NCBI GenBank assembly: GCA_013076295.1
Contig: RQOL01000466.1
Location: 1,116,001 to 1,180,000 of the forward strand
DNA: 64,000 nt
Source of the DNA: Sanderia malayensis
Lineage: Eukaryota > Cnidaria > Scyphozoa > Semaeostomeae > Pelagiidae
Direction: 5' to 3'
Part shown: piece by piece, positions 1-11,745 of the stretch
Layout: each line of letters begins with the position of its first letter
Position numbering within the stretch: the first letter of the stretch is position 1
Program-made: the position numbers and the translations under genes
The notes under the pieces: generated by a model
Seen by the model: the letters and a program-made list of their open reading frames with translations, nothing else
Told to the model about the DNA's origin: nothing
Database searches by the model: none

Positions 1-1921
1 GAAGTCTGAGGCTATTCTCAACTGTCCTTGCTGTTTTTAGGTAAGTTACAAGATATTTTGTCCTTCACAGTTTGCATTTCACACATGCCTCATTACATGT
101 TTTCACTCTTGCTTAATTTGAAGCATGGCATGATTAAAGTACTGGGCTTATCAAAGCATAAAATCTCACACTTATTAAATTGTTGCTTTCGTCTTTAGGG
201 CTTATGAAACATCAAAATTATACAGAGAATTGAAACTAAGAGGTGCTCTGATTTACAATAAACAGCTCCGACTTCTCCCACTTGAACAAGTTTATGATAA
301 AGTATATATTTAACAAACCATTTATTACTCCTTCTTTTCTTAACAAGTACTTATCTTTTAACGTTTTAATAACAAAACTTGTTGTGACTTTTATTTTGTT
401 AGGTAAATGGGGTTTGGAATTTATCAAGTGATCAAGTGAGTGGGATCATTTACTGGAATAAGATTAAAAATAAGAATAAGAATAAGAGTAAGAGTAAGAA
501 TAAGAATACGATTAATGATGAACTTTGTTATATTTGTATTGCTGATGATATTGTTCACATTTCAACATTTTAGGGAAACCTTGGTACATTTTACATAACA
601 AATGTCAGACTTGTTTGGCATGCAAATATGAATGACAGTTTCAATGTCAGCATACCATATCTTCAAATGGTAAGTATCCTTTTATCTGTTTTTGATAAAT
701 AACACATCAATTCATTTATTAATGTTGTTTTTCCGGTACTTTCTATAGCAAACTTTATCATAATCATAATAAGTATTGAATTCTAAACAATATTGTTTTG
801 CTCAATTTCAGAAAAGTGTCCGCATTCGAGATTCAAAGTTTGGACTTGCGCTAGTTTTGGAAACAACTCAGCAGGTATGAAGACCAGCCTTCTTGATCTC
901 ATCAATAAACATTGCCTTCAAAATAATATCACAGTGCAGTCACAGATAGGATATAAAGCATAATAAACAATTTTGTTGTTTGTTTTCGTAGAGCGGTGGT
1001 TATGTGCTTGGTTTTCGTGTTGATCCTGCAGAAAAGCTACAAGATACTGTGAAAGAAATTCAGAACCTTTATAGGGTTTGTAACTTGATTGATGTTTAGA
1101 GATGTCAGTTGCAAGAATGTTCCACTTTATTATAAGTTAATTTTTTTAATGAATAATTAATAACAAGATATTTTTATTCGTTTCTACCTTTCAACAGGTT
1201 TACAGCGCATGTCCAATATTTGGAGTTGAGTTCGAAACGGATGACCGAGTACGTTAAGAAACTCTGATACCTTCTGCAATCCCCCAACTCTCTCTATTTC
1301 TACCATAATAAACATACATGACTCACCAATTCAGACGGGTTGTCAAGATTAATTCCGTTTTGCAGCCACAAACTCTAGAAGATGCTACTGTCGATCCAGT
1401 TGAAGATGATATTGAAATAGTCGATGAAGGAAGCACGTCAGATGCTTTTGCGGTATGTTTTCTTATATTCTCATTTCTCTCCTTTTCCAATATTCTCATT
1501 TCTTTCCATTTCCATTAACCAGTTTACACCGAATTTGTATTATAAGGACATTACATAAGCGATGTTTCTCTCAATTCACGACTTTCTCCAAACTGTATCA
1601 TGACCAAGAGTATTTAAATTGTTTTTTATTGCCTGTTGGTGATTGTATTTTTTTCTTGTATTTCCTTTCAGGCATATTTTGCAGATTCTAACAAAGTAAG
1701 TCAATTGACTTTAAAGCAAATTTTTAATTTTTAATTATTTTACTTTTTTTTAATTTGAACATGTTTAATTTGTTTTCTTTTCACTCGCTAATTACCGAAA
1801 CAATTTCTTTTAGGAAAAGGACAGAGAGCCAGTTTACAGCTCGGAGCTTGGTTTAGCGATTGAAAAACTGAAAGACGGTATCACACTTGCAGGTCTATGG
1901 GAAGTAATGCCAAGCAACTAA
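1..1921 (+). CDS. BBS5: BBS5 (BBSome subunit), copy 1, 3' part only
   Basis: BBS5 is a core subunit of the BBSome, the coat that moves membrane proteins into and out of cilia; its two PH-like domains bind phosphoinositides. The window opens inside an exon. Readable exons are 1-40, 199-301, 403-435, 574-669, 812-874, 992-1075, 1198-1248, 1366-1452, 1672-1695 and 1814-1921, all with GT-AG borders and an unbroken frame. They contain the family signatures [34 protein letters not shown] and the C-terminal block [20 protein letters not shown], ending at TAA 1919-1921. The second, complete copy at 37162-40519 is nearly identical in exons and introns. The 5' half lies off the window, so intactness of the whole gene cannot be judged. 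Identification is certain; whether this is a true second gene or an allelic assembly copy is open. Confidence 0.93.
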
Positions 1922-2615
1922 TATACAACATATATTTGATGAACTGAAACTGAACTAGATAACAATGCACTTTATTCACTATATCGATATTCGATTGTAT
2001 CGAAATAAAGTTAAAATGTATTCGCATTTGTAGTTACCAAGTCTATGGATCTTGTAAATTTAGTTGTAAATAGAGAAGGGTACCTATATACTTATGTTTT
2101 AAAAAGCCATGAATTTGCACAATGAATTTTGTGATGATTGAGATTGGAAATTCATCTTCAATTAATTCTGCTAGGTTTGAAATAAACTTTAAATAATATG
2201 CTTTAAATAAATCTTTGCCATTCACGAATTTCCAGTTTATGAAAATTTACCTGTTTTAAATGATTTTAAAACATGTTACCAGAAATCACAAAATGTACAT
2301 TTTGTCGTAGTTTACAAATAAACGATAAAGATCATAAAACTATGTGCAAATTCTATGTAATTTTCATATGATTGTGTGCATGACGTATGGTGTTTGATCA
2401 CCTCACAAAAAGATGAAAGGGGCAGAACAAAGGCTCCTTCCGATGCAGAACATCTTTTGTGCAACTTAATCACTGAAACAATGTTTCTTACAGATAAAGA
2501 CAATAATAGACATGGGGAGGATGAGAAACTAAAAAATTCAATGCCATTTTCATGTATGCAAATTTCCGCATGCGAGAAAGCAAAAACAAACCATTTGACT
2601 AGTGTTCTGTTGGTC
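1922..2615. other. BBS5 copy 1 3' flank / region before the decayed channel copy
   Basis: AT-rich non-coding sequence with a polyadenylation-type AATAAA at about 2004, matching the 3' flank of copy 2 (40520-40850). At 2250-2430 copy 1 holds about 170 bases that copy 2 lacks. An open frame at 2376-2756 overlaps the presumed first channel exon, but the equivalent frame is broken in copy 2, so I do not call it upstream of 2616. Confidence 0.5.
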
Positions 2616-4540
2616 ATGGCTGCATTTCTTATGAAGAGATTGATCGGAAATACTCAAAGTGAAAAAGATGAGAAAATTTCTCCTCATGAAAGACAAGATG
2701 ACAAGGTAGATGTTTTGAATTTCATTTATGTGCAAATCTTACTGAAAATTGATTAAATGCAAAGCTTTCTCTTAGCTTACAAAATGCCGATGGAAATCGA
2801 CCTCGCCCCCCCCCCCCAACTTAGTATCATAAACTGAAACCTGTCGCATTGATGATGAAATCGTGGTTGTCCCTCACAGTTGTAACATACTGATGCTGTG
2901 TAAAATATCAGTATGGATGTTTCTCGATAATTGAATTTTGAAAATCGTTGGAGATATATTTAAATAAAAGGTGGAGTTTAACATAAAATATTGGTATGGT
3001 AAATCCTAGACATGCAATCTGCCAAAAAGACATTCTTTCGTCAAGGACAATATTAGACATTACAACCGCTGTCGTCAAACAATGGGTCATAGGGACCCTA
3101 TTTTTAAAACTTAATAAACTTCGGTAGGATATTTTGTGTGTCTGAAAGAGTTAAGAAACTTTTTATTTTGTTTTAACGAGAAAAAATGTTAAAAACAACT
3201 TCATTCCCACAGATTTGTAACAAATCTCAACAATGTTAAGAAACTTGCTAAGATACTTTTCGTACGAAACCCTAAGAAACCCTGGTATGAAAATTTTGCA
3301 TAGTTTCTTATAAAAAATATGGGTGCACTTTGTTTTGATTTGTACGTGCCGTAATACGTCAATTAAACGCCCCGGGCGTTTATTAAATATTTTGATATTT
3401 TGAAAGTCTGGTTCCAAAAGTATAATTGAAAAAACATCTAAATATGTAGTTCAAAGTCATTGTCAACATGGACCAGCTTCGGTTCTGTGTGTTTCATATA
3501 CACGTCCCTCTAAATAAAAGCCCCACGCGTTTAGTGGAGAGGGGCTTTTATTGAAAAATTTCCAAAATAGGGAAGTCCAAAACATTAACCACTGTTGTGC
3601 TGCAGCTCTGTATTAATCTACATATTTCATCCTCTGTGTAAAGTCTTTTTAACAAACAGTATATGGTAATGAAATGAACCTCAGATAATTCATAGCAGAA
3701 TTGATATATTTTTATTTATGATGTGCAGATAACTTCATTAACAGAAGAGCTTCTGAGCTTGCGCAGAAAATTACAAGATATTGAAAATCCCAAAGCGAAA
3801 AGGAGCAGGCCTTTTTTCCTCTTGGAAGACCAGATGGCGAGGAAGGCATTTCTAATTTCATTCTTGTGCAAAACATTACTGCAAAAATTGTCTATTTCTT
3901 TCATAAGACTGAAAAACTACATACAAAACTACATACATTTCATTTCATGGACTTTTTTCAGAAAATCTAATTGAGATTCTTTTTCTTATATAATATTCTG
4001 CAATACTTAATGTTATCCAAAAATGACTTTGTAGTACAAACACTACTGTAACTGTACTGTTGATGGCAGGTAAAATAATACACAAAGAAGCGGAATTGAA
4101 ATCTTAATTATTTTGCATCATAGACACCACATGTCTATGTCCGAATTGGTATCGTCAGCGTTAATGAGATTGATACAGTGAAGCAAGAAATGCAATGCGA
4201 GTTTTACCCAAATGTCTATTTTCAAAATCTTTTATCTTACGATATGTACGAAACACATGAAGTACTTGCAATGGTGCGTAACTACAGACGTACTATATTG
4301 CGCCCGGTGCTTTGCTCGACTCTCGCATATTGTTTGTGAAGCATTAGACTTGCTACACAGTCGTGGTATAGCCACTGATCTATAAGATTACTGGGTATGC
4401 TGCCATGGTCTCCTCCGCAGTAGAAAAAACCTGGGTCGTTGTGCAGCAAGGCCAGTGAAGGATGAAACAAAGAAGTCGGCAAAGGCACAGGGACGCAATG
4501 TAGCGAGTATTGTAGCTTTTAAACTTCCTAAAATATCAGG
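2616..4540 (+). pseudogene. Decayed copy of the pentameric ligand-gated channel gene
   Basis: This matches exons 1-3 of the channel gene at 41042-44122. Equivalent exons lie at 2616-2705, 3729-3841 and 4124-4273. Three defects show decay. The exon-2 splice donor, GAG|GTAGGC in the intact copy, reads GAGGAAGGC (GT to GA at 3842-3843). Exon 3 has lost an 87-base in-frame block (29 codons of the extracellular domain) at about 4209. Similarity stops near 4540 in intron 3, so the exon with all four membrane segments is absent. The copy follows BBS5 copy 1 in the same order and orientation as the intact pair, so both were duplicated together. It cannot make a channel as it stands. Confidence 0.85.
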
Positions 4541-4755
4541 TATAAAAAGTTCCACGATGAAGACCTTTACCAACCAACTTGTCTTGTTGCGAATCAATAA
4601 TTGACAACGAGGCTGTCAAGGCAGGAAGGCTGAATGGCCTAATTGCCCTTATTATATTATCGCTCTTTGTTCTGTTTAAGTCTATGTATAGGTGTATCTA
4701 ACACAAATTTGTACATATTTTGGTAATTGTAAATACTTTATTAAATGGCGAAAAT
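4541..4755. other. Junction after the duplicated block
   Basis: Sequence after the point where copy 1 stops matching copy 2. Just before it, at 4480-4510, lies a piece of a dispersed palindromic repeat (GGGACGCAATGTAGCGAGT) also present at 43090-43117. No gene seen here. Confidence 0.4.
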
Positions 4756-6510
4756 CGGGATACAAAATTGAGTAAGGTGAGTTTGCTTGGCACTGATGAT
4801 GTTGTTCCGAAATATACTTTGGAACCGTCAGTAGATCTTCAGCATCATCATATTCCGCAAAGAAGAAAAGCGCCCAAGAAGGTATGAAAAAAAGCAAAGA
4901 AAGCCACTGCAATCAATGATCAAATATCGAAGGTGCAGCTACATCATTTCAAGTACCACAAGCCTGATTTATATATTGATGGTTTGTGTCTATATATTTC
5001 GTTTTGATTCTATGTTTTAAAACTTTTCATATCATGACAAGACAAGCTTAATTTTCGCAACATATCCTAATATCGTAATCTTTATTATAGATAATGACTC
5101 AGAGACAGAATTCGAGTATTTGGATAGCAATGTTGTTGAATGCCCTGGAGAACTTGAAAAATAGTATGGCCTAGATTTTCACTATTGTGTGAATGGTTGT
5201 GCTGCCCAGCATAGAGCAAGACTTAATATTATTTTATATCCAGTTACACAGGACGTGAAAGATGTTTATTTGTTTCAAATAATGCAAGCAAAGGCTTTTT
5301 TCACAATAAATATAAATTACTTATTTCTAATACAAGATTCAATCTAGAACAGACAGAGCTGAAGGTAATATATGCACTTTCAATGTTTATATCTTTTGAC
5401 ATGTATTCTCGTGTGAGAAGTTTATATGATTACTATTTGTAATCTTTTGCTTATTAAATATTTTTAGCTACACAGCTACTGTTTTGTAAATAGACATTTA
5501 GTCACTGTATCAGATTCAAAAGTCATAGTTTTAACGTGCTCATGTGATGAGAGCAAGAAGGACTTTTTGAAAAGCATATCTTTTCACTATGTTGGTGAAC
5601 CAGATGGTAAGTTCTCCTTGTTTTTTTTAGTGTTTTGTGCACTGTATCAATGTCATAAAATGCCTTCTGAAATTATTTTACATTTTCCAGCATTTACACA
5701 GTTGATTACAAGTCAGTTTCCTGACTGCCTGCACCTCAAAGTGGCATCAGAACTAATTCCAACCATTGACAAAGTTAACAATATTGACCCATTTGAGATA
5801 AACTCATGTAAGTTGGTCTATTCTGGAGTTGAGATATTTCTAATCAGTGTAATATTATGACAACACCTAACATTTCACTTTTTCCGTTTAGATATTGTAG
5901 AAGATGATCATGAATATGCTAAGGTGATATATACTATTTTACTTTAGTACTGCAAGTACTATAATTAGCCATTTATTACTAGCTACACAAGATAAATAGC
6001 TTCCTCAAAATGAAATAACTATGATTTTGCAGGTTTTTACAGAATTTAAAGAGATCCGGTTTTCCTCAGAGAACCTCATCTTAGTAAAGCCAATTAATGG
6101 TAATTTTGCAGTCATTGGGACAGACAGGAGGGGCTTTGTTTGTCATACATGTACATATGGATGTCACTCTTGCAACCACATTTTGTCTCTGAAAGAGGCA
6201 ATTGATAGCGACAATGATAGTCTGCCAGATTTTGTTGTCGATATGATTGCTACGCACAATGCCTTGCAAGAGTCAAGCATAAGGAGTGTGTTTGTGAGAC
6301 CTGTGTCATATGAGCTGTTTAAATGGGAGACTACCCTACAACAGCGCAGAATATATCGTTTATATAAAGAGCTTAGCTCTAGTTTTTTACCTGATGGAAC
6401 ACTGGCACTTGTGCCTCCAGGTGACCCATGTAATGTTTGTGGAGGTCCAATGACAAGCGTAGTTGGTGAAGATGGATTGAAGCCTCTTTTTTTTTGGCGG
6501 ATTCAGTAAA
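4756..6510 (+). pseudogene. Degraded cysteine-cluster / SWIM-like gene, cut by the scaffold gap
   Basis: Several exon-like blocks read through in one direction: 4760-4978, 5093-5340, 5468-5606, 5692-5806, 5892-5923 and 6034-6509. The last has a zinc-binding pattern VCHTCTYGCHSCNHILSL (C-x2-C ... C-x2-C-x-H) resembling a SWIM or cysteine-cluster domain, followed by a second pair DPCNVCGGPM. Such combinations occur in KDZ-type transposons and HMGXB3-like proteins; that assignment is a guess. Two in-frame stops interrupt it: TGA 4885-4887 (after RRKAPKKV) and TAG 5162-5164 (after CPGELEK). The coding blocks approach the 100-N gap at 6604, so a 3' continuation may be missing from the assembly. 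Either a decayed transposable element gene or a gene with sequencing errors. Confidence 0.5.
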
Positions 6511-6603
6511 TGTAACAGGTATAGAGATGTGAAGATAATTAAATTATGTTGCAAAGCTGCTTGGTGTATTGATGTTTTTGCTACACTGATCTGGATACAG
6601 TTA

Positions 6604-6703
6604 NNNNNNNNNNNNNNNNNNNNNNNNNNNNNNNNNNNNNNNNNNNNNNNNNNNNNNNNNNNNNNNNNNNNNNNNNNNNNNNNNNNNNNNNNNNNNNNNN
6701 NNN
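6604..6703. other. Assembly gap (100 N)
   Basis: Exactly 100 N, the conventional length for a gap of unknown size. It separates the degraded cysteine-cluster gene from the Arg-rich array and removes most of array gene A. The missing sequence probably contains more of the 15-base repeats, which are hard to assemble. Confidence 0.97.
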
Positions 6704-6747
6704 GGCTCGTCGCAGATGGGCACGTCGCAGATATGTTCGTCGCAGGG
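6704..6747 (+). CDS. Arg-rich secreted peptide precursor, gene A (3' end only)
   Basis: Only the last codons survive right of the gap: ARRRWARRRYVRRRG then TAA. They are identical to the end of gene B (stop at 9934), and the following sequence matches the region after gene B at a constant offset of 3187 bases. Gene A is therefore the previous member of the tandem array. Its signal peptide, acidic pro-region and most repeat units lie inside or beyond the gap. Confidence 0.8.
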
Positions 6748-7039
6748 GTTAACAAGGAAGGCTCTGTATTGACGAACATGTTAAAAACAAACTTGCAGCA
6801 TTAGTGTGATATTATAACCATGTTTTTTCTCATTATATATCCGAGCATGAATGAATGATTCTTTATGCGTTTAATAACTTACTAGCTACATCAGAACACA
6901 TAGCAGCGCAAAATACATGGCAAACAATCATAGCCATCATCATAACGCAGAACATGAAATTAACCTATAGAAAGCACATAAGACAAAAACATGAAATTCA
7001 GAATATAAGAATATAATAGAGGCACACACCCGGGAAAAG

Positions 7040-7945
7040 TTGACGATGAGAATGACGAAGACGCCATGAACGTTGCAACAAGGAAGGAATGACCAGTATA
7101 AAACACTTTTAGGCAAACTAGCGGGTGGCTTATCGTCTCTAAAGAAGCTCAAGCAAATCCTCCCTCAATCAAAACTATGTAATGTCTATTGCGCTCTTTT
7201 TGAAAGCCATTTGAGATATGGCGATGTCATATGGGGGAGCCTTTCTGCTACCCAGATAGGCTCCCTACAACGTATGCAAAAGAGGGCCATAAACATCATT
7301 GAAAGAGCAAGAATAAGAGACAACTGGCATAATAATATTTTGAATATCGGGAGTTTAATTCAGCTTAATCGTTCTGTGATGGTTTACAAAATCTTGAATA
7401 AAGCTCGCCCGAAAGCCTATGGGATATGTTTGAGCATAGATGCAATCTCTCAAATTATGAAACAAGGAATAGTAGAGACCTTCATATCCCAAAAATAATA
7501 CTAGAAAACACAAAGAAAGGCTATCAGTACTCTAGCATCAAAATTGGAATAGTATTCCAATTGAGATCAGAGAGCTGTCATCGCTACCCGTGTTTAAAAA
7601 ACATTAAAAAGACATTTACTGAGCAATGATAACTCACAATGACCAAAACTACTCCCTGGAAGAACAGTATCGCTTTATTTCACATTTGCATTTACCCTTA
7701 TTTTAACTTATTTAATAACTTAAACAATCACTTATATTATACTATATTATGTTATTATTATGTATCTTATATCTAAAACTGAAGGGATATCGTTATTATG
7801 AATTTAAAAAAAAAAACTCAGAACAGCCCAACAGTTCGTCGCAGAGCTATTGCAACTCACAACAGCCCATACAGATGGAGCCGTCGAAGAGCGATTCCTC
7901 GCAGAGGGGCTCATCGCAATTAGAGCCGTCGCAGGTTTTAAGAAA
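7040..7945 (+). pseudogene. Decayed Arg-rich paralogue split by a LINE fragment (unit 1)
   Basis: The left piece (7040-7078) encodes DDENDEDAMNVAT, an acidic stretch like the pro-regions of the array genes. The right piece (about 7820-7945) encodes TQNSPTVRRRAIATHNSPY followed by degenerate Arg-rich sequence with stop codons, most like gene C. Between them sits the LINE fragment 7079-7816. The 3' flank carries the family's shared 3' UTR (…CATTAGTGTGATAT…). A dead exon 3 of an array gene, duplicated with the 3.19-kb unit. Confidence 0.75.
7079..7816 (+). mobile_element. 5'-truncated non-LTR retrotransposon (RT C-terminus), copy 1
   Basis: An ORF at 7073-7498 reads through the C-terminal part of a LINE reverse transcriptase protein: KLAGGLSSLKKLKQILP, YGDVIWGSLSATQIGSLQRM and QKRAINIIERARIRDNW are typical of the RT thumb/C-terminal region of CR1/Jockey-like elements. 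It is followed by a 3' UTR and ends in an A-run at 7806-7816, and it lacks a 5' end: the usual signs of a target-primed, 5'-truncated insertion. Clear target-site duplications are not visible. Confidence 0.8.
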
Positions 7946-8039
7946 AACAGCTCTGCATTAACGAACATTTTTAAAAACAAACTTCTAGCATTAGTGTGAT
8001 ATTTTTACCACGTTCTTTTCTCATTACATACCTTAGTTG

Positions 8040-8560
8040 AGCATTAATGATTCAAGCATAAAGGCCTATTTGTTGAAGTTGTCGTCGTGTTGATAAAGTG
8101 AACGGGTAGTGGCATATTTCACCGTCTGTTTCGATGAAAAATTTTAGGAAGTTTTTCTGACATTTAACATTTTCAAACAAGTTTTTCTCTGAATGACGGG
8201 ATGATTAATCTGACGCATTGTTTGAAGCATGCGCTGTAGTGCTTCATGCAGTTGATTACTTGGGATCGAAGTGATCAAATATGATTCACACGATTTTCAA
8301 TTAAATTCGCTGCCCATTATTCGCCGTAAGAACCCAATGCGCATTATGCGCTCACAATTCGCCCTCTTGGGCAGGCTCATTAATTTACTTGATTCGCTTC
8401 AAATCGGAAAGATCGATTCAAACAGTCAATTATCAGAGTATAAAGTTCAAATTTGGAAATTATTGAGACAATAATTCAATTCGCTGCGCTCATAATGCTC
8501 TGTATGAACTAGACGACAATTTCATTCTGCTCTGAATAATTACAATAAAGCTATATTATT
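8040..8560 (+). repeat. Array block R (copy 1 of 4)
   Basis: About 500 bases present four times in the array (also about 11227-11745, 13530-14040 and 15800-16335), always ending with TACAATAAAGCTATATTATT. Each copy contains a short frame starting MIKYDSHDFQLNSLPII (67 codons here), preserved in three copies and frameshifted in the fourth. I see no domain, and the block looks like part of the duplicated spacer, not a gene; an old transposon remnant is possible. Confidence 0.6.
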
Positions 8561-9031
8561 TTGAAAAACTACGATGAGAAATAGAGAAGCGACATGCTTA
8601 AAGGAAGATTGTTTCACTTTTCTACCTAATCTCATGCAAACTAGAAAGACAACTATCAATTGACAACTAAACTTCATTTCCTCGTGGACATTTTCTATTG
8701 TTAAATATTTTGATTTTGAGAGACTCCTAAAACCCGGTCACTTGTTTCTTCTCTCTGACTCACAAACAACTTACAAAACAAACAAACGTCCTTCATTCCC
8801 TCGTGTCTACCTCGCTATGCATTCTCCAGATACACGGTCTCGGCCCCTACGTTGTGAAAGTTTCAATTAAATAATCAAATGGTCTTCGCCCTGCAACCAA
8901 TGGCTTTACAACAAACAGAATAGAAAGCAAACTCTTTCATAACTACTTTGCAAAGGGGCATTAATGATACTGCAAAGCAATCATTCATTATTACTCATTG
9001 GAGATCTGGAGGAATTTCATTGAAATTTCTG

Positions 9032-9038
9032 TATAAAA
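9032..9038 (+). promoter_or_regulatory. TATA box of gene B
   Basis: TATAAAA within CTGTATAAAATAGGGAGAGG. About 30 bases downstream starts a short non-coding exon that ends at a donor (ACAGAAG|GTAACTG, last base 9100) and splices to 9235. The same core promoter precedes gene C (12223-12229) and gene D (14514-14520). Confidence 0.7.
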
Positions 9039-9246
9039 TAGGGAGAGGCAAACCCATTTCACCACAGCTCATCACAACAGAAAAATACTTCATACAGAAG
9101 GTAACTGTACAGTATACAACCTTATCATATTTAGCCTTTCTAATATATATATCTGTCAAGCTTGTTTTTCACTTTTTTCAATGTTCTTCGTGAAAGATTA
9201 AAGTCAAAATATTTTCTTTCACAGCTTCCACGCGAACTCTATCAAA

Positions 9247-9934
9247 ATGAGAGCCTATCTCTTGGTATCGATTCTCCTTGTTGGATTCTGTTGCTTCGTG
9301 TTTTCAACACCCGAAGGTGAGAATGGTTCAATTCATGATATCGCTAACAAATAAAGCTACACATTTTGTTTGCTATCTTATAAATATTCACAATAATCAC
9401 TAAAGATTATTAACTGTGTTTATTGCAGCTCCTGGACAGAATGACGAAATTGCGAAACTAGAAGTAGAAGATCAGGAAATGGATCAAACCCAAGATGCCG
9501 AGGAGGAAAACTCTGACGAGGAAGATCAATCAATGCTAGGTGAATCTGAAGATGAAGCGAAAAAAGATGAGTCGTCCAATGAAATGACAGTCAAAGACAC
9601 AGCCACTGTGAATGAAAATGATGAAGAAGCAATGAACAGTGCTGCCCAAAACAACCCAGCTACCCGTCGCAGATATGCTCGTCGCAGATATGTTCGTCGC
9701 AGAGCGGTTCGTCGCAGATGGGCTCGTCGCAGATGGGCTCGTCGCAGAGCGGTTCGTCGCAGATGGGCTCGTCGCAGAGCGGTTCGTCGCAGATGGGCTC
9801 GTCGCAGAGCGGTTCGTCGCAGATGGGCTCGTCGCAGATGGGCACGTCGCAGATATGTTCGTCGCAGAGCGGTTCGTCGCAGATGGGCTCGTCGCAGATG
9901 GGCACGTCGCAGATATGTTCGTCGCAGGGGTTAA
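9247..9934 (+). CDS. Arg-rich secreted peptide precursor, gene B (191 aa)
   Basis: Coding exons 9247-9316 and 9429-9934 join in phase 1; a non-coding exon ends at 9100 and the 5' UTR resumes at 9235. The start MRAYLLVSILLVGFCCFVF is a textbook signal peptide ending near CCFVFS. Then comes an acidic region of about 80 residues (27 Asp/Glu against 4 Lys; for example EEENSDEEDQ), and finally 17 five-residue units RRR-[YWA]-[AV] plus a terminal RRRG: 18 RRR blocks, 54 arginines, with Trp and Tyr interspersed. The architecture (signal, acidic pro-region, cationic tail) is that of precursor antimicrobial peptides such as Hydra arminins, but there is no sequence family I recognise. A secreted DNA- or membrane-binding peptide is inferred. 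No cysteines occur in the mature part. Confidence 0.82.
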
Positions 9935-10226
9935 CAAGGAAGGCTCTGTATTGACGAACATGTTAAAAACAAACTTGCAGCATTAGTGTGATATTATAAC
10001 CATGTTTTTTCTCATTATATATCCGAGCATGAATGAATGATTCTTTATGCGTTTAATAACTTACTAGCTACATCAGAACACATAGCAGCGCAAAATACAT
10101 GGCAAACAATCATAGCCATCATCATAACGCAGAACATGAAATTAACCTATAGAAAGCACGACAGATAAGACAAAAACATGAAATTCAGAATATAAGAATA
10201 TAATAGAGGCACACACCCGGGAAAAG

Positions 10227-11132
10227 TTGACGATGAGAATGACGAAGACGCCATGAACGTTGCAACAAGGAAGGAATGACCAGTATAAAGCACTTTTAGG
10301 CAAACTAGCGGGTGGCTTATCGTCTCTAAAGAAGCTCAAGCAAATCCTCCCTCAATCAAAACTATGTAATGTCTATTGCGCTCTTTTTGAAAGCCATTTG
10401 AGATATGGCGATGTCATATGGGGGAGCCTTTCTGCTACCCAGATAGGCTCCCTACAACGTATGCAAAAGAGGGCCATAAACATCATTGAAAGAGCAAGAA
10501 TAAGAGACAACTGGCATAATAATATTTTGAATATCGGGAGTTTAATTCAGCTTAATCGTTCTGTGATGGTTTACAAAATCTTGAATAAAGCTCGCCCGAA
10601 AGCCTATGGGATGTGTTTGAGCATAGATGCAATCTCTCAAATTATGAAACAAGGAATAGTAGAGACCTTCATATCCCAAAAATAATACTAGAAAACACAA
10701 AGAAAGGCTATCAGTACTCTAGCATCAAAATTGGAATAGTATTCCAATTGAGATCAGAGAACTGTCATCGCTACCCGTGTTTAAAAAACATTAAAAAGAC
10801 ATTTACTGAGCAATGATAACTCACAATGACCAAAACTACTCCCTGGAAGAACAGTATCGCTTTATTTCACATTTGCATTTACCCTTATTTTAACTTATTT
10901 AATAACTTAAACAATCACTTATATTATACTATATTATGTTATTATTATGTATCTTATATCTAAAATTGAAGGGATATCGTTATTATGAATTTAAAAAAAA
11001 AAACTCAGAACAGCCCAACAGTTCGTCGCAGAGCTATTGCAACTCACAACAGCCCATACAGATGGAGCCGTCGAAGAGCGATTCCTCGCAGAGGGGCTCA
11101 TCGCAATTAGAGCCGTCGCAGGTTTTAAGAAA
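10227..11132 (+). pseudogene. Decayed Arg-rich paralogue split by a LINE fragment (unit 2)
   Basis: Near-identical to 7040-7945 at an offset of 3187 bases: acidic piece, LINE insertion, then TQNSPTVRRRAIATHNSPY with downstream stops. It was duplicated together with the flanking gene and so already carried the insertion at that time. Confidence 0.75.
10266..11003 (+). mobile_element. 5'-truncated non-LTR retrotransposon, copy 2
   Basis: Same insertion as 7079-7816, copied by tandem duplication of the array unit and not by a new retrotransposition, because both flanks match as well. The RT C-terminal frame is 10260-10685 and differs by a single residue (GICLS versus GMCLS). Confidence 0.8.
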
Positions 11133-11226
11133 AATAGCTCTGCATTAACGAACATTTTTAAAAACAAACTTCTAGCATTAGTGTGATATTTTTACCACGT
11201 TCTTTTCTCATTACATACCTTAGTTG

Positions 11227-11745
11227 AGCATTAATGATTCAAGCATAAAGGCCTATTTGTTGAAGTTGTCGTCGTGTCGATAAAGTGAACGGGTAGTGGC
11301 ATATTTCACCGTCTGTTTCGATGAAAAATTTTAGGAAGTTTTTCTGACATTTAACATTTTCAAACAAGTTTTCCTCTGAATGACGGGATGATCAATCTGA
11401 CGCATTGTTTGAAGCATGCGCTGTAGTGCTTCATGCAGTTGATTACTTGGGATCGAAGTGATCAAATATGATTCACACGATTTTCAATTAAATTCGCTGC
11501 CCATTATTCGCCGTAAGAACCCAATGCGCATTATGCGCTCACAATTCGCCCTCTTGGGCAGGCTCATTAATTTACTTGATTCGCTTCAAATCGGAAAGAT
11601 CGATTCAAACAGTCAATTATCAGAGTATAAAGTTCACATTTGGAAATTATTGAGACAATAATTCAATTCGCTGCGCTCATAATGCTCTGTATGAACTAGA
11701 CGACAATTTCATTCTGCTCTGAATAATTACAATAAAGCTATATTA
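11227..11745 (+). repeat. Array block R (copy 2 of 4)
   Basis: Second copy of the spacer block described at 8040; the 67-codon frame is intact at 11458-11661. Confidence 0.6.

Noticed and set aside
6529..6804. Open frames running across the N gap
   Set aside because: They are artefacts of translating the 100 N; only the RRR frame right of the gap matches the gene family.
9662..9934. Arg-rich tails as sperm protamines
   Set aside because: Composition would fit, but the signal peptide and acidic pro-region indicate secretion; kept only as an alternative.
9536..9986. VADGL-, SQMGSS-, SPSATN- and CDEPI-type repeat frames over the Arg-rich tails
   Set aside because: Same 15-base repeat read in other frames; only the RRR frame continues from a signal peptide and acidic region through a proper splice site.
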